The position numbers and the translations under genes are program-made. This document shows, in pieces, positions 53,279-61,898 of a stretch of DNA of 64,000 nucleotides; the stretch's first letter is position 1, and the number at the start of each line of letters is the position of its first letter. The stretch is from Sorangium cellulosum (lineage in GTDB: Bacteria; Myxococcota_A; Polyangia; Polyangiales; Polyangiaceae). The notes beneath the pieces are model-generated. The model made no database searches and was not told where the DNA came from. It saw only the letters and a program-made list of their open reading frames with translations. The stretch spans positions 10,926,501-10,990,500 of the forward strand of contig NZ_CP012673.1 in the NCBI RefSeq assembly GCF_002950945.1, read 5' to 3'.

Positions 53279-54276
53279 CCGGCCTCGGCGCCTCCGCCGC
53301 GTCCGCCGCTCCCGCTGCGCCCGCCGCCCTCGCTGCGCCGACCGCCGCGCCCGCCGGCCCGGCGGAGGGCGGCGGCGCCGAGCGCGGCGGCGGCGGCGGC
53401 GAACGGAGCGCTCCACCACCTGCCGCCGCCCGGGGCTCTCGCCACGCCGCACTTCACCAGCTGGTCTTCCGCGCACTCCGGAGAGAACCCGTGAGGGGGA
53501 ATCGGGTTGCATTCCTCGGTCGAGAGATCGCGCGGCGGGTAGATCTGACAGATGCCCGCGATATCGTCCGGGTGCAGCGACCGGAAAGCGCTCGCGTCCT
53601 GCGGATCGTACCTGAAGTGCATGGTCGCCTCTTCGCCGGCCATCGTGTGGTCGAGCCCGAGGAAGTGCCCGGCCTCGTGGGTGACGACGGCGAGCAGATC
53701 GAACTTCGGTGGAGGGGCGGCTTCCTCGGTGGAGAAGTCGAAGAGATCGGTGTTGATCTCCATGTCGGCGCCCCAGATCTCGCCGGTCTTCCTGTCGAAC
53801 TGCACGGTGGTGAGCGCGAGCATGCTGGGGTCGTGCTCCTCGCTCTCGAGCCAGCGCATGTCGCGAAACGTGATCACGTTGGCGTTGCCCGGAACGAGCC
53901 CGTCGACCACCCTGGTCTTGCCGTCCCTTGCGTTCAGCTCCACCTCGCTGCACGCGACGGGGCCGAAGTTCTGCACGCGGATGCCCGGGGTTCCGGCGCC
54001 GCAGGGCGCGTCCTGCCATGTCCTGAACGCGATGTCGGCCGCGTCCGAGATCTGCTTGAAGGTGACCTCGTCCGACGCGTCCTCCTGGACGGCGAAACCG
54101 ATGCAGTTGCCGGGCCAGCGGAACGGCTTGCAGTCGCCGACGGGCTGGTCGTCCTGCAGGCACAGGTTCGCGTCCTTGCAGGTATTGGAGCGGCAGTAGG
54201 CCGAAGCCTGCTGCGCGCTCGCCAGGACGGCGAGGACGGCAGCGGCGCAGGAACACCTCGCAAGCGTGATCGACAT
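53275..54276 (-). CDS. Secreted matrixin-type zinc metalloprotease with C-terminal anchor
   Basis: A 333-residue protein with a signal peptide (cleavage near A-S-A at 24-26) and a Cys-rich segment (C28 to C58). The catalytic domain has the metzincin zinc motif H-E-A-G-H-F-L-G-L-D-H (H200, E201, H204, H210) followed by a turn with M-H-F. After H-P-D-D-I-A-G-I-C-Q-I-Y, the end typical of matrixin domains, come two Cys and a C-terminal hydrophobic helix (about 290-306) with an Arg-rich tail. That tail resembles the cell-surface sorting tails of myxobacteria. It would digest proteins outside the cell or at its surface. Its stop codon overlaps that of the regulator gene by three bases, convergently. 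Confidence 0.88.
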   Translation of the reverse strand: MSITLARCSCAAAVLAVLASAQQASAYCRSNTCKDANLCLQDDQPVGDCKPFRWPGNCIGFAVQEDASDEVTFKQISDAADIAFRTWQDAPCGAGTPGIRVQNFGPVACSEVELNARDGKTRVVDGLVPGNANVITFRDMRWLESEEHDPSMLALTTVQFDRKTGEIWGADMEINTDLFDFSTEEAAPPPKFDLLAVVTHEAGHFLGLDHTMAGEEATMHFRYDPQDASAFRSLHPDDIAGICQIYPPRDLSTEECNPIPPHGFSPECAEDQLVKCGVARAPGGGRWWSAPFAAAAAALGAAALRRAGGRGGRRSEGGGRSGSGGRGGGAEAG

Positions 54277-54486
54277 CGCGACTCCTCCAGGATCACTCTA
54301 CCGCACGGCGACGGGTTCAGCGCCGGCCCTTGTGCTTGTGCTCCTCGTCGGCCCCGGTGGAGGTGGCCGGCGCCCTCCCTCCCGGCGCCGCCGCTCGCCG
54401 CCGCGGGCGCGCCGCTGCGGCCGGCGGTGCCGCGGCCTGCCGCCGTCCCTGCTTGCCGCCGTCCGCGGAGGCGCCATCCTGAGCGC

Positions 54487-55113
54487 ATGGGCGTGCTCGT
54501 GGCGGGGGCGGGCGGCGAGGCGGAGGGCGCGACGGGGGAGCCGGCGGCGCCGAGCTTCCTGTGCGACGCGATGCTCGGCGGCCTCTCGCGCTGGCTGCGC
54601 GGCGCCGGCTACGACGCGGCCTTCGAGCACGGCATCGACGACGGCGAGCTCGTTCGCCGCGCCCAGGAGACCGGCCGGGTGCTGCTGAGCTCGGACGCGG
54701 GCGTGTTCGAGCGCCGTCCGCTGCGCACCGCGGCGGTCCGCGGCCTCTACGTGCCCCGCGGGCTCCGGCCGATGGAGCAGGCCGGCTTCGTGCTGCGGGA
54801 GCTCGGCCTGCCCGTGCGGGATCCGCGCTGCATGGCGTGCGGCGGCGCGCTGGCGGCCGCGCCGCGCGAGGGGGTGCGCGGCGCGGTGCCGGCGGTGGTG
54901 GCCGAACGTTACGACGAGTTCTGGCGCTGCGAGCGCTGCGGCAAGGTGCTGTGGAAGGGCAGCCACTGGGAGGGCATCGTCGCGGGCGTGGCCGCCGCGG
55001 CGGCCGAGGCGGCCACGCCCGCGGCGGCTGCGGCCACGCCCGCGACGGCTGCGGGCGCGCCGGCGGCCGCGGTGGGCGCGGAGCCCGCCGGCGGCCGCAA
55101 ACCCTCGCCGTGA
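54487..55113 (+). CDS. Mut7-C RNase domain protein with zinc ribbon
   Basis: A 208-residue protein. The PIN-like Mut7-C core has F-L-C-D-A-M-L-G-G-L-S-R-W-L-R (Asp near 27), G-I-D-D-G-E-L (acidic pair near 49-50) and V-L-L-S-S-D-A-G-V-F (Asp near 75). The zinc ribbon follows, with C-M-A-C-G-G and C-E-R-C-G-K-V-L-W-K-G-S-H-W. This is the standard bacterial Mut7-C plus ribbon layout. It is predicted to cleave RNA, by analogy with the C-terminal domain of the Mut-7 exonuclease; no bacterial substrate is known. The last 45 residues are an Ala/Thr/Pro repeat (A-A-T-P-A-A-A units) that is probably disordered. Confidence 0.86.
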   Translation: MGVLVAGAGGEAEGATGEPAAPSFLCDAMLGGLSRWLRGAGYDAAFEHGIDDGELVRRAQETGRVLLSSDAGVFERRPLRTAAVRGLYVPRGLRPMEQAGFVLRELGLPVRDPRCMACGGALAAAPREGVRGAVPAVVAERYDEFWRCERCGKVLWKGSHWEGIVAGVAAAAAEAATPAAAAATPATAAGAPAAAVGAEPAGGRKPSP

Positions 55114-55162
55114 AGGCGCTCCCGATCGGACCGAGCCGCGCACGGGCGGACGCGGGCTCGCT

Positions 55163-56299
55163 TCACCTCGCCGGCGGTGCGTTCCTCGCGCACCGAGCGC
55201 CCATGCTCGGCAGGCGGCCCGGGACGCGGTACGAGGAGCGCTTGGCGACATGGAGGTCGATTTCGTACAGGCCACCGCGGACGCTCAGGTACCAGCCGTC
55301 CGGGTGAGGCACCGTCTTCGCGCAGTCGATGCACGGATTCGGGTAGTCGCCCTTGTAGTCGATCACCATCTCCGAGACGCCTCCAGCGAGGTTCTGGTGG
55401 CCCCACCGCCCGGCGCCATCGCCGCTGCCGAGCTCTCGCCCCCATGGGTACACCCGCTGCTCGTCCCCGCCGGCTGCCGCGTAGTTCCACTCCGCCTCTG
55501 TCGGAAGGCGTCCCCCGTCCCACGCGCAGAACGCGAGCGCCTCCAGGTACGTGATGCACCCGAGCGGCAGGCTCTCGTTCGCGCCGACCTCATCGGTCCA
55601 CGTCGAGCGGTCCGGGCGGCAATGCAGCGCAGCTTTCAGCTCCGCGGTGTCCGCCGCGAGCAAGTAGAGCCAGTTGGTATCCCAGCCCATCCCGGGGATC
55701 TTCGGGTGCGCGCCTGCGTCCATGGCTGGCGGGTTCACCTGGGTGCCTTGTCCCGCGTCCACGAACGCGCGAAACCGCCCCACCGTGATCTCGAAGGTGT
55801 CCAGGAGGAAGTCGCTCACCGTCGCAGGATTGGAGTCATCCGTGAACTCCTCTCCATCGAAGCTCCGCAGGAACGTTCCCCCGGGCACGAGCGTGCTCTC
55901 GCAGCAGCTGCGCCCCTCCGGTCCGCAGCGCAGCTCCGTGTCGCCCGAGGTGCAGCTCCGGGGCGCCGACGGCGCTTCGCCGGACCCACCTCCGCCCGCG
56001 CCGCCGCCGCCCGCCGCGCCGTCCCCTCCGCCCGCGCCGCCGCCCGCCGCGCCGTCCCCTCCGCCTGCGCCGCCGCCCGCCGCGCCGTCCCCTCCGCCTG
56101 CGCCGCCGCCCGCCGCGCCGTCCCCTCCGCCCGCGCCGCCACCTCCTGCTGCACCGCCGCTTTCCGCGGCGCCCCCGCCCCCTGCCCCGCCCTTTCCGGG
56201 CTCCTGCGGATCGGCGCGCTCGCAGCCGCTGCCAAGCGCGATCGCGGCCCAGACCCCGACCCACGCTGCCCCCCCACGCAGTCTGCACCTCATCTCCAA
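55163..56299 (-). CDS. Lipoprotein with SUMF1 (formylglycine-enzyme-like) domain
   Basis: A 378-residue protein with signal sequence and lipobox L-G-S-G-C (Cys26), then an 80-residue Gly/Ala/Asp linker made of an 11-residue unit repeated four times. The C-terminal 240 residues are a SUMF1/FGE domain: V-P-G-G-T-F-L-R, D-T-F-E-I-T-V-G-R-F-R-A-F, G-C-I-T-Y-L-E-A-L-A-F-C-A-W-D-G-G-R-L-P-T-E-A-E-W and finally M-G-A-R-C-A-R-N. The active-site Cys pair expected near R-S-S-Y-R is absent, so formylglycine formation is unlikely. Such surface proteins usually bind ligands. It is one of several similarly built lipoproteins in the window. Confidence 0.82.
   Translation of the reverse strand: MEMRCRLRGGAAWVGVWAAIALGSGCERADPQEPGKGGAGGGGAAESGGAAGGGGAGGGDGAAGGGAGGGDGAAGGGAGGGDGAAGGGAGGGDGAAGGGGAGGGGSGEAPSAPRSCTSGDTELRCGPEGRSCCESTLVPGGTFLRSFDGEEFTDDSNPATVSDFLLDTFEITVGRFRAFVDAGQGTQVNPPAMDAGAHPKIPGMGWDTNWLYLLAADTAELKAALHCRPDRSTWTDEVGANESLPLGCITYLEALAFCAWDGGRLPTEAEWNYAAAGGDEQRVYPWGRELGSGDGAGRWGHQNLAGGVSEMVIDYKGDYPNPCIDCAKTVPHPDGWYLSVRGGLYEIDLHVAKRSSYRVPGRLPSMGARCARNAPPAR
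56007..56140 (-). repeat. Four coding 33-bp tandem units in the SUMF1 lipoprotein gene
   Basis: Near-identical 33-base units encode G-A-G-G-G-D-G-A-A-G-G four times in the linker after the lipid anchor. The near identity at DNA level, including synonymous positions, suggests recent expansion or slippage, so linker length probably varies between strains. Boundaries are approximate. Confidence 0.62.
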
Positions 56300-56619
56300 G
56301 CTCCTTTTGCCAAGCGCGTCCGCCCTCGAGGCTCACCGCGCCCTCCGCGCCCGTCAAGCCGGCCAGCAGTATCCCGTCCCCCGCCGGGGGGCGTCTCGTC
56401 GTATCGCCCCATGACTTCATTGATCTTTTCGTGGTGCACCGGCTTCACGAGGGGGGAGTCGCCCCCGACCCGAACGCCCGCGCGCAATCTTCCGGCTGAC
56501 TTCGCCTCGCCCTCCGCGCGCAGCGAGCGAGGCAGCCCGCCGCATTGACCGGCCGGGGTGGAGCTGGTAGCCCCTCCTGCCGGGCCGCGCGCGGCGCCGG
56601 CTCCCCTGGAGGTCCACCG

Positions 56620-57213
56620 ATGTTCCGCAAGACGCTCGCCGCAGCTCTCCCGCTCTCGCTCGCGCTGGCCGCCGTGCCCCGGGAGGGCGCCGCCTCGAAC
56701 TACCCGCCGAGCTACAACGTCTGCGGCCCGACGACGACGGTGCACACCGGCCCGTTCGAGATCATCCAGGACCCGGTGCGGGAGGACTGCGCGAACCTGA
56801 CCGTGGCCTACCGCGGTTACCTGCGCGACTCGTACCCGGACCACGAGATTGCGATCTATATCCGGCTGAACGGCCAGGATGTGCTCCTCCCGGCGAGCGC
56901 GGGCGCCCACGACGACGCCTATGTCTTCGCCAGCAACGCGCCCCGCGACTGCGCGTGGTGCTCGCCGTCCCCCTACAGCAGCGCCACCCCGTCCGTCTGC
57001 GGCGGCGTGCAGCTCCCGCCCGGCTCCAGCGGGAGGTGGGTCTGCAACGGGCCGACGCCGACCGAGCAGGAGCTCTTCTTCTGGGCTTACAACGAGTACG
57101 GCGACATGAACGCCTGGGACATCGAGCTGGCCGCGGAGTCTCACGGCGAATGGGACAGCAACCTCGGCGCGAACTACGCCGCGCGCTTCGAGCCCCGCAC
57201 GAGCTGCTTCTGA
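56620..57213 (+). CDS. Secreted protein of unknown function
   Basis: Start at ATG 56620 with GGAGG upstream. The 197-residue protein has a clear signal peptide (F-R-K-T-L-A-A-A-L-P then a hydrophobic run, cleavage near A-A-S at 23-25). The mature part has six Cys (C35, one in E-D-C, C-A-W-C, V-C-G-G, W-V-C-N and a C-terminal T-S-C-F) and many aromatic beta-strand patterns (V-A-Y-R-G-Y-L-R-D-S-Y; F-F-W-A-Y-N-E-Y). It is probably a disulfide-bonded beta-sandwich. No family is recognised. It lies 50 bases upstream of the ferredoxin gene on the same strand, but no link is obvious. Confidence 0.6.
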   Translation: MFRKTLAAALPLSLALAAVPREGAASNYPPSYNVCGPTTTVHTGPFEIIQDPVREDCANLTVAYRGYLRDSYPDHEIAIYIRLNGQDVLLPASAGAHDDAYVFASNAPRDCAWCSPSPYSSATPSVCGGVQLPPGSSGRWVCNGPTPTEQELFFWAYNEYGDMNAWDIELAAESHGEWDSNLGANYAARFEPRTSCF

Positions 57214-57262
57214 GCGGCGTGATCGGGCGAGGGTGGGACGGCGGCGGAGGGAGTCGAGGAAG

Positions 57263-57613
57263 ATGGCGGAGTCGTTGAACAAGGAGAAGGCGCGGCGCGC
57301 GGCCTCGCACCCGGATCGGCCGGGCGATCGTTGCCGGGCCGAGCCGGGCGCGTTCCGGCCGGTGGTGAACCGGAACCGGTGCGAGGCGAAGGGCGATTGC
57401 GTCGAGGTCTGTCCTTACCAGGTCTTCGAGGTCGCCCGCATCGAGAGCGCCGACTTCGAGGCCCTCTCGCTGCGCGGCAAGCTCAAGGTGCTCGTCCACG
57501 GCCGGAAGACGGCCTACACGCCCAACGCGGCGCAGTGCCAGGCCTGTGGTCTCTGCGTCGTCGCTTGCCCGGAAAAGGCGATCGCGCTGGTGCCGGCGCC
57601 GGCGCCGGGATAA
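57263..57613 (+). CDS. Ferredoxin with two Fe-S cluster motifs
   Basis: Start at ATG 57263 (GAGGA upstream) gives 116 residues. After a basic 40-residue leader comes R-C-E-A-K-G-D-C-V-E-V-C-P (a C-x5-C-x3-C-P motif with only three of the four usual Cys before the Pro). A 40-residue insertion follows, and then the canonical C-Q-A-C-G-L-C-V-V-A-C-P. One cluster is therefore an ordinary [4Fe-4S]. The other may be [3Fe-4S] or may borrow a ligand. It would carry electrons in the cytoplasm and could serve the P450 or desaturase elsewhere in the window, though no linkage is shown. It ends in a P-A-P-A-P-G tail. Confidence 0.87.
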   Translation: MAESLNKEKARRAASHPDRPGDRCRAEPGAFRPVVNRNRCEAKGDCVEVCPYQVFEVARIESADFEALSLRGKLKVLVHGRKTAYTPNAAQCQACGLCVVACPEKAIALVPAPAPG

Positions 57614-57723
57614 CCCGAGCCGCCCGATCCGCGCATCGCCGAGGCGCTCGCCAGCCTCAACGCCTGAGGCTCCGCCGCGAGCGCGCGCAGGAGCCCCGGA
57701 GAGCCCGGCCGGCGAGGCGCTGG

Positions 57724-59973
57724 CTAACGCGCCCCCTGATCCTTCCCTGTCCGGTACTCGATCCCGAGTTCCTTGAAGAGGAACGTGAACATGTCTGTCT
57801 GCTGCTCGATCTCCTCGGAGAGCGGCGTCCCGATTCCATGCCCCGTCGCGTCGCTCGCCCGCAGCAGGATGGGCGCCGTCCCCGAGGTCGCCGCCTGCAT
57901 CCGCGCCGCCATCTTCCGGGAGTGGAAGGGATCCACCCGCGCGTCGTTCGCCCCCGTCATGAACAGCGTCGCCGGGTACGCCGTCCCCGGCTTGACGTTG
58001 TGGTACGGCGAGTAGGCGTAAAGCGCCTTGAACAGCTCGGGGTCCTTCACCGTGCCGAACTCGGTCACGTTGAACGCCCCGTTCGTCGTGAGCTCCACCC
58101 GCAGCATGTCGTGGATGCCCACGAGCGACACCACGGCCTTGTACATCTCCGGGTGCTGCGTGAGCTGCGCCCCCATCAGCAGGCCGCCGTTCGAGCCGCC
58201 GAGGATGGCGAGCTTCGCCGGGCTCGCGTAACGCCCGTCGACGAGGTGCCTCGCGCACGCCGCGAAATCGTCGAAGACGTTCTGCTTCTTCGTGAGATTG
58301 CCGCCGTGGTGCCACGCCTCGCCGAACTCGCCCCCGCCCCGCAGGTTGGCGACCGCGAACACGCCGCCGTGATCGAACCACAGCCGCCAGAGCGGGTTGA
58401 AGCCCGGCGCGATGCTGAGGCCGTACCCCCCGTACCCCGTGAGCAGCGCCGGCGCGGTCCCGTCGAGCGCCGCCCCTCTCCGCCGGAGGATGTTGATCGG
58501 CACCTTCGTCCCATCCTTGGAGGTGCACGACTCGCGCACCACCTCCACATCGGCGTACGACACGGGGGACGTCACCGCGAGCGGCGTCTTCGCCAGCTTG
58601 CCGTCCCTGGCCGAGTACGTGTGCCAGGCCGGCGGCTCGGTGTAGCTCACGACCCGGAGCAGCGCGTCGTCGCCGGTCGTGCGCACGAGCTGCCGCACCG
58701 AGGAGATCGGCGGGATCGGCACCATCCCGAGCGCCTTGCCCTTGAGATCGAACACGCGGACCTGCGACGGGCCGCCGAGCAGATCCCGCGTGTAGAGCCG
58801 CCCCGCCGTGGGCATGAAATCCTGGATCACCGACGCGCTCTCGGGCACCACGAGCTCGGCCTTCGCGAGGTCGGGCTTGCCCGCGGGCAGGCGCAGCACC
58901 TTGCCGCGCGGCGCGTCCTTCAGCGACAGCACGTAAAGCCGATCGTCGCTGCCGAACTTCGCCCCGACGACCTTGTCGGGCAGATCGGCGAAGCGCGTCC
59001 ACTTGCCCGCCGCGTCGAGCAGGTAATGCCAGTACTCGCCGCCGTCGCCGTTCTGCACGCTCGCGTGCACGAGCCTGCCGCTCTCGCTCGTCGTGAGCTC
59101 CACCTCGGCGATGCGGGGGAAATCCTTGCCGAGCGAGTAGGTGTCTTCCTTCTCCGGCGTGCCGAGCGCGTGGAAGTAGATCTGCTGGTAGAAGCCCATG
59201 TCCTCCGGCGGGCGCTCGCCGGGGCGCGGGTGGCGGGTGAAGTAGAACCCCTTGCCGTCGCCGCGCCACGCGAGGCTGCCGCCGGCCGTGCCGCTGTGCG
59301 CGTAAGGCACGGTGTCGCCCGTCTCCTTGCCGGTCGCGACGTCGTAGACGCGCACGGTGCCGTTCTCGCTCCCGCCCTCGGACATCGAGACGGCGACCTT
59401 CTTGCCGTCGCGCGAGGGGACGAACCAGTCGATGGTGGTGCGCCCCTGCGGGTCGATGACGTTCGGATCGACGAGGATCCGCTCCGAGGCGGGCTCGCTC
59501 GCCGATTTCAGGACGACGAGGGACGGCTGCTGCTTCGGCGGCTGGGTCTTGAGGGCGAAGAGCTGTCCGCCGGCCTCGTCGAGCGAGAAGTGGCTCGCGG
59601 AGGTCGCCGACAGGATCTCCTTCACGCGCTCCCGGATCGCCGGCCGCATCGGGGCCGCGTCGAGGTAGCCGCGCGTGACGCGGTTCTGCTCCGCGACCCA
59701 GCGCTGGACCTCGGGGGCGCGCCCGTCCTCGAGCCACTGGTACTCGTCGACGACCTTGGTGCCATGATAGTCGTTCGTGACCGGCCGCCGCGCGGCCTCG
59801 GGGTAGCTCAGGCCTCCTCTCGACGTGGCCGACGGGGCCGACGGGGCCGTCGCGGCGGGCGCGGGTGAGGCGGCCGCGGCGGGCCCCTCCGGCGGCTTCG
59901 CCGGGGGCGCGCTGCACGCCGCGAGCAGCGGGAGCGTCATCAACACAGCGGAGGTCGTGCGCAGGCGGTTCAT
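57724..59973 (-). CDS. Prolyl oligopeptidase family serine peptidase, lipoprotein
   Basis: A 749-residue protein with lipobox L-L-A-A-C (Cys20) and an Ala/Pro linker to about residue 55. The N-terminal beta-propeller starts around D-E-Y-Q-W-L-E-D. The C-terminal alpha/beta-hydrolase domain has T-G-Y-G-G-Y-G, the nucleophile elbow G-G-S-N-G-G (Ser near residue 594), G-A-N-D-A-R-V-D-P (catalytic Asp) and T-G-H-G-I-G (catalytic His). This is the S9A family, which cleaves short peptides after proline. The anchor places it in the periplasm or outer membrane, so it may process imported or extracellular peptides. It is a single-gene unit; the DNA to its next upstream neighbour is only 118 bases. Confidence 0.94.
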   Translation of the reverse strand: MNRLRTTSAVLMTLPLLAACSAPPAKPPEGPAAAASPAPAATAPSAPSATSRGGLSYPEAARRPVTNDYHGTKVVDEYQWLEDGRAPEVQRWVAEQNRVTRGYLDAAPMRPAIRERVKEILSATSASHFSLDEAGGQLFALKTQPPKQQPSLVVLKSASEPASERILVDPNVIDPQGRTTIDWFVPSRDGKKVAVSMSEGGSENGTVRVYDVATGKETGDTVPYAHSGTAGGSLAWRGDGKGFYFTRHPRPGERPPEDMGFYQQIYFHALGTPEKEDTYSLGKDFPRIAEVELTTSESGRLVHASVQNGDGGEYWHYLLDAAGKWTRFADLPDKVVGAKFGSDDRLYVLSLKDAPRGKVLRLPAGKPDLAKAELVVPESASVIQDFMPTAGRLYTRDLLGGPSQVRVFDLKGKALGMVPIPPISSVRQLVRTTGDDALLRVVSYTEPPAWHTYSARDGKLAKTPLAVTSPVSYADVEVVRESCTSKDGTKVPINILRRRGAALDGTAPALLTGYGGYGLSIAPGFNPLWRLWFDHGGVFAVANLRGGGEFGEAWHHGGNLTKKQNVFDDFAACARHLVDGRYASPAKLAILGGSNGGLLMGAQLTQHPEMYKAVVSLVGIHDMLRVELTTNGAFNVTEFGTVKDPELFKALYAYSPYHNVKPGTAYPATLFMTGANDARVDPFHSRKMAARMQAATSGTAPILLRASDATGHGIGTPLSEEIEQQTDMFTFLFKELGIEYRTGKDQGAR

Positions 59974-60091
59974 GCGGCGACCCTAGCACCACTCCGCCAG
60001 GTCGGCGCGGCACGGCGGCCGCGCTCCACCGCGCTCCACCGCGCGAGCGCTGCCGCCCGCAGCGCCGCCGTACACCGCGGCTCCGGCCGCC

Positions 60092-60781
60092 TCAGGCGAC
60101 GCTGCGCGCGGGCGCCGACGCGGGTGCGACGGCGCACATTTCGCGGTAACGCGCGCAGCGCTCGATGAACTCGGCGGTGGTCTTGGGCATCGGCACACGC
60201 GCGCGGGTGATGTACGAGATCACGTTTTTACCGCGGACGATCAGCTCGACGCCCTGGGCCGCCTGCTCCCGGGTGGCCGGCGGCGCCTCCGCGCCGAGCA
60301 GCGGCCGGAACGCGGCGAGCTTCTCCGCCGCGACGACGAAGGACGTCCAGACATCGAAGATCTCGGCGTCCGTGCGCAGCGTCTCGCACTTGACCTTGGC
60401 CGCGTGCGAAAACTCGTGGACCACGCGGTCTACCCCGGAGAACACCGGCAGATCCGCGAAGGTGGCGATCATCTCGTCGCGGATGCCGTCGATGGCCCGC
60501 ATGCTCTGCGCGATCTTGACGTACCGGCTGTTGTAGAACGCCTCGATCGGGTAGGAGAACGCCTTGAACGGCTCTCCCCAGAGCTCGTCGAGCCCCTCCT
60601 CGCCGCTGCGATGGAGCACCATCTTCCCGAGCGTCAGCGCCTCCATGAGGTGCTCTCCGCACTCGCGCATGAGCGCGTTGTCGGCGTCGATGGCCACGCC
60701 GAGCTCCTGGATCTCGACGAGCTTGGTGAAGATGTCCGCCGCGCGATTGAAGATCGCGCCCGCGAGCATCGCGGCCTTCAC
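60092..60781 (-). CDS. Conserved alpha-helical protein of unknown function
   Basis: GTG at 60781 is preferred because GGAGG precedes it by about 4 bases; an in-frame ATG at 60769 is the alternative, and the open frame further up is composition-driven. The 229-residue product is mostly helical, with H-L-M-E-A-L-T-L-G-K-M, Y-P-I-E-A-F-Y-N-S-R-Y-V-K-I and V-V-H-E-F-S-H-A-A-K-V. The H-E-F-S-H segment resembles a zinc-protease H-E-x-x-H, but the surrounding residues do not fit a known protease family. No signal peptide or membrane segment. I do not recognise the family. Confidence 0.65.
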   Translation of the reverse strand: MKAAMLAGAIFNRAADIFTKLVEIQELGVAIDADNALMRECGEHLMEALTLGKMVLHRSGEEGLDELWGEPFKAFSYPIEAFYNSRYVKIAQSMRAIDGIRDEMIATFADLPVFSGVDRVVHEFSHAAKVKCETLRTDAEIFDVWTSFVVAAEKLAAFRPLLGAEAPPATREQAAQGVELIVRGKNVISYITRARVPMPKTTAEFIERCARYREMCAVAPASAPARSVA

Positions 60782-61226
60782 GCGCCTCCGCTGCGGGTCG
60801 GTCTCGGACTCGCGAGCGGAATCGCGTTGTCCATGGCCCGCCTCTGCCGGCCGCCGCGCTCGCGCCCGCGAGGCGCGCGCGGCCGTGCGACGAGCAAGTA
60901 TTATGGAGACACGCGGCCCCGCAAGGCGGTAGCGACGCCGACTGGCGATGTCTTGCGCCTGAAACCAGGCATTAACCGGCGGGAAAGGTGCTGTCCTCCC
61001 GCGACGCTTCCGGCCCTCGCCGGCCCCCACCCGCGCGGCGGGAGGAGCGCGGAGCGTACGGGGCGGGGGGCGCCGGGGGCGCGGGACGGGGAGCCGGGGG
61101 CGCGGAGAACGCGTGGACCGTCGAGGGGGCGCGCAGGCGCAGGCCGCGCGTGCGGGCGCCTCGCGCCGCTTGAAGGAATCCCGGGGGGCGGGTACGATGC
61201 TCGCCGGTTCGCTTCGGATTTCGCCT
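60782..61226. other. Divergent gap, no gene seen
   Basis: About 445 bases between the helical unknown (minus) and the LysM gene (plus). The section 60890-60990 is relatively AT-rich and is the likeliest promoter area for both directions. The section 61010-61190 is extremely G-rich on the plus strand (runs such as GGGGCGGGGGGCGCCGGGGG), which may fold into G-rich structures. No conserved promoter box stands out. Confidence 0.45.
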
Positions 61227-61880
61227 ATGCCCCACCAGCATGTCGTGAAGCAGGGAGAGTGCCTGTCGAGCATCGCCCCGAAGTACGGCTTCTCCGACTG
61301 GCGGGTCATTTACAACCACCCTGACAACGCCGAGTTCAAGAAGCGGCGCCCCAACCCGAACCTCATCTATCCGGGCGACGTCCTCGTCATCCCCGACATG
61401 GCGCCGAAGCAGGTCGAGGTCTCGACGGGCGGGAACCACGTCTTCACGGTCAAGGTGCCGAAGACGGTGCTCCGTGTCCTCCTCGAGGTCGAGGAGCCGT
61501 TCGCGTACGAGCTGAAGTACCGCGACGTGGTCGCCTCGGGCACGACGGACGGCAAGAGCCCCATCGAGCACCCCATCCCGGCCGACCTGGAGGACGCCGA
61601 GCTCGCGGCCTGGCCGGACACGCCCGGCAACGAGGTGGCGCGCGCCGGCGGGGTCACCTGGGCGCTGAAGCTCGGGCACCTCGATCCGATCGAGGCCGCG
61701 AGCGGCGTCCAGGGTCGCCTCAAGAACCTCGGCTATTTCTCGCGCGAGGTCGACGGCCAGGACGGGCCCGAGCTCGCCAATGCGGTGGCGTGGTACCAGT
61801 CGGCGTCGGGCCTCACGCCCACCGGGGTCGTCGACGACGCGACGCGCGCGAAGCTGCTGAAGCGCCACGACGGGGCCTGA
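61227..61880 (+). CDS. LysM and peptidoglycan-binding domain protein
   Basis: Start at ATG 61227 (alternative ATG 61197). The 217-residue protein opens with a LysM-type repeat (H-V-V-K-Q-G-E-C-L-S-S-I-A and N-L-I-Y-P-G-D-V-L-V-I-P, residues 4-54), then a beta-rich middle (about 60-145). It ends in a PG_binding_1 domain with V-Q-G-R-L-K-N-L-G-Y-F and V-D-D-A-T-R-A-K-L-L. There is no signal peptide, although both end domains bind cell-wall glycan. That combination is typical of proteins loaded on type VI or other contractile injection systems. It is followed 18 bases later by the metalloprotease gene and is probably its operon partner. Confidence 0.8.
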   Translation: MPHQHVVKQGECLSSIAPKYGFSDWRVIYNHPDNAEFKKRRPNPNLIYPGDVLVIPDMAPKQVEVSTGGNHVFTVKVPKTVLRVLLEVEEPFAYELKYRDVVASGTTDGKSPIEHPIPADLEDAELAAWPDTPGNEVARAGGVTWALKLGHLDPIEAASGVQGRLKNLGYFSREVDGQDGPELANAVAWYQSASGLTPTGVVDDATRAKLLKRHDGA

Positions 61881-61898
61881 CGAGGACGAGAAGGAACG

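Noticed and set aside
56007-56140. Intergenic or CRISPR-like repeats
   Set aside because: The 33-bp units are in frame inside the SUMF1 lipoprotein gene and encode its linker.
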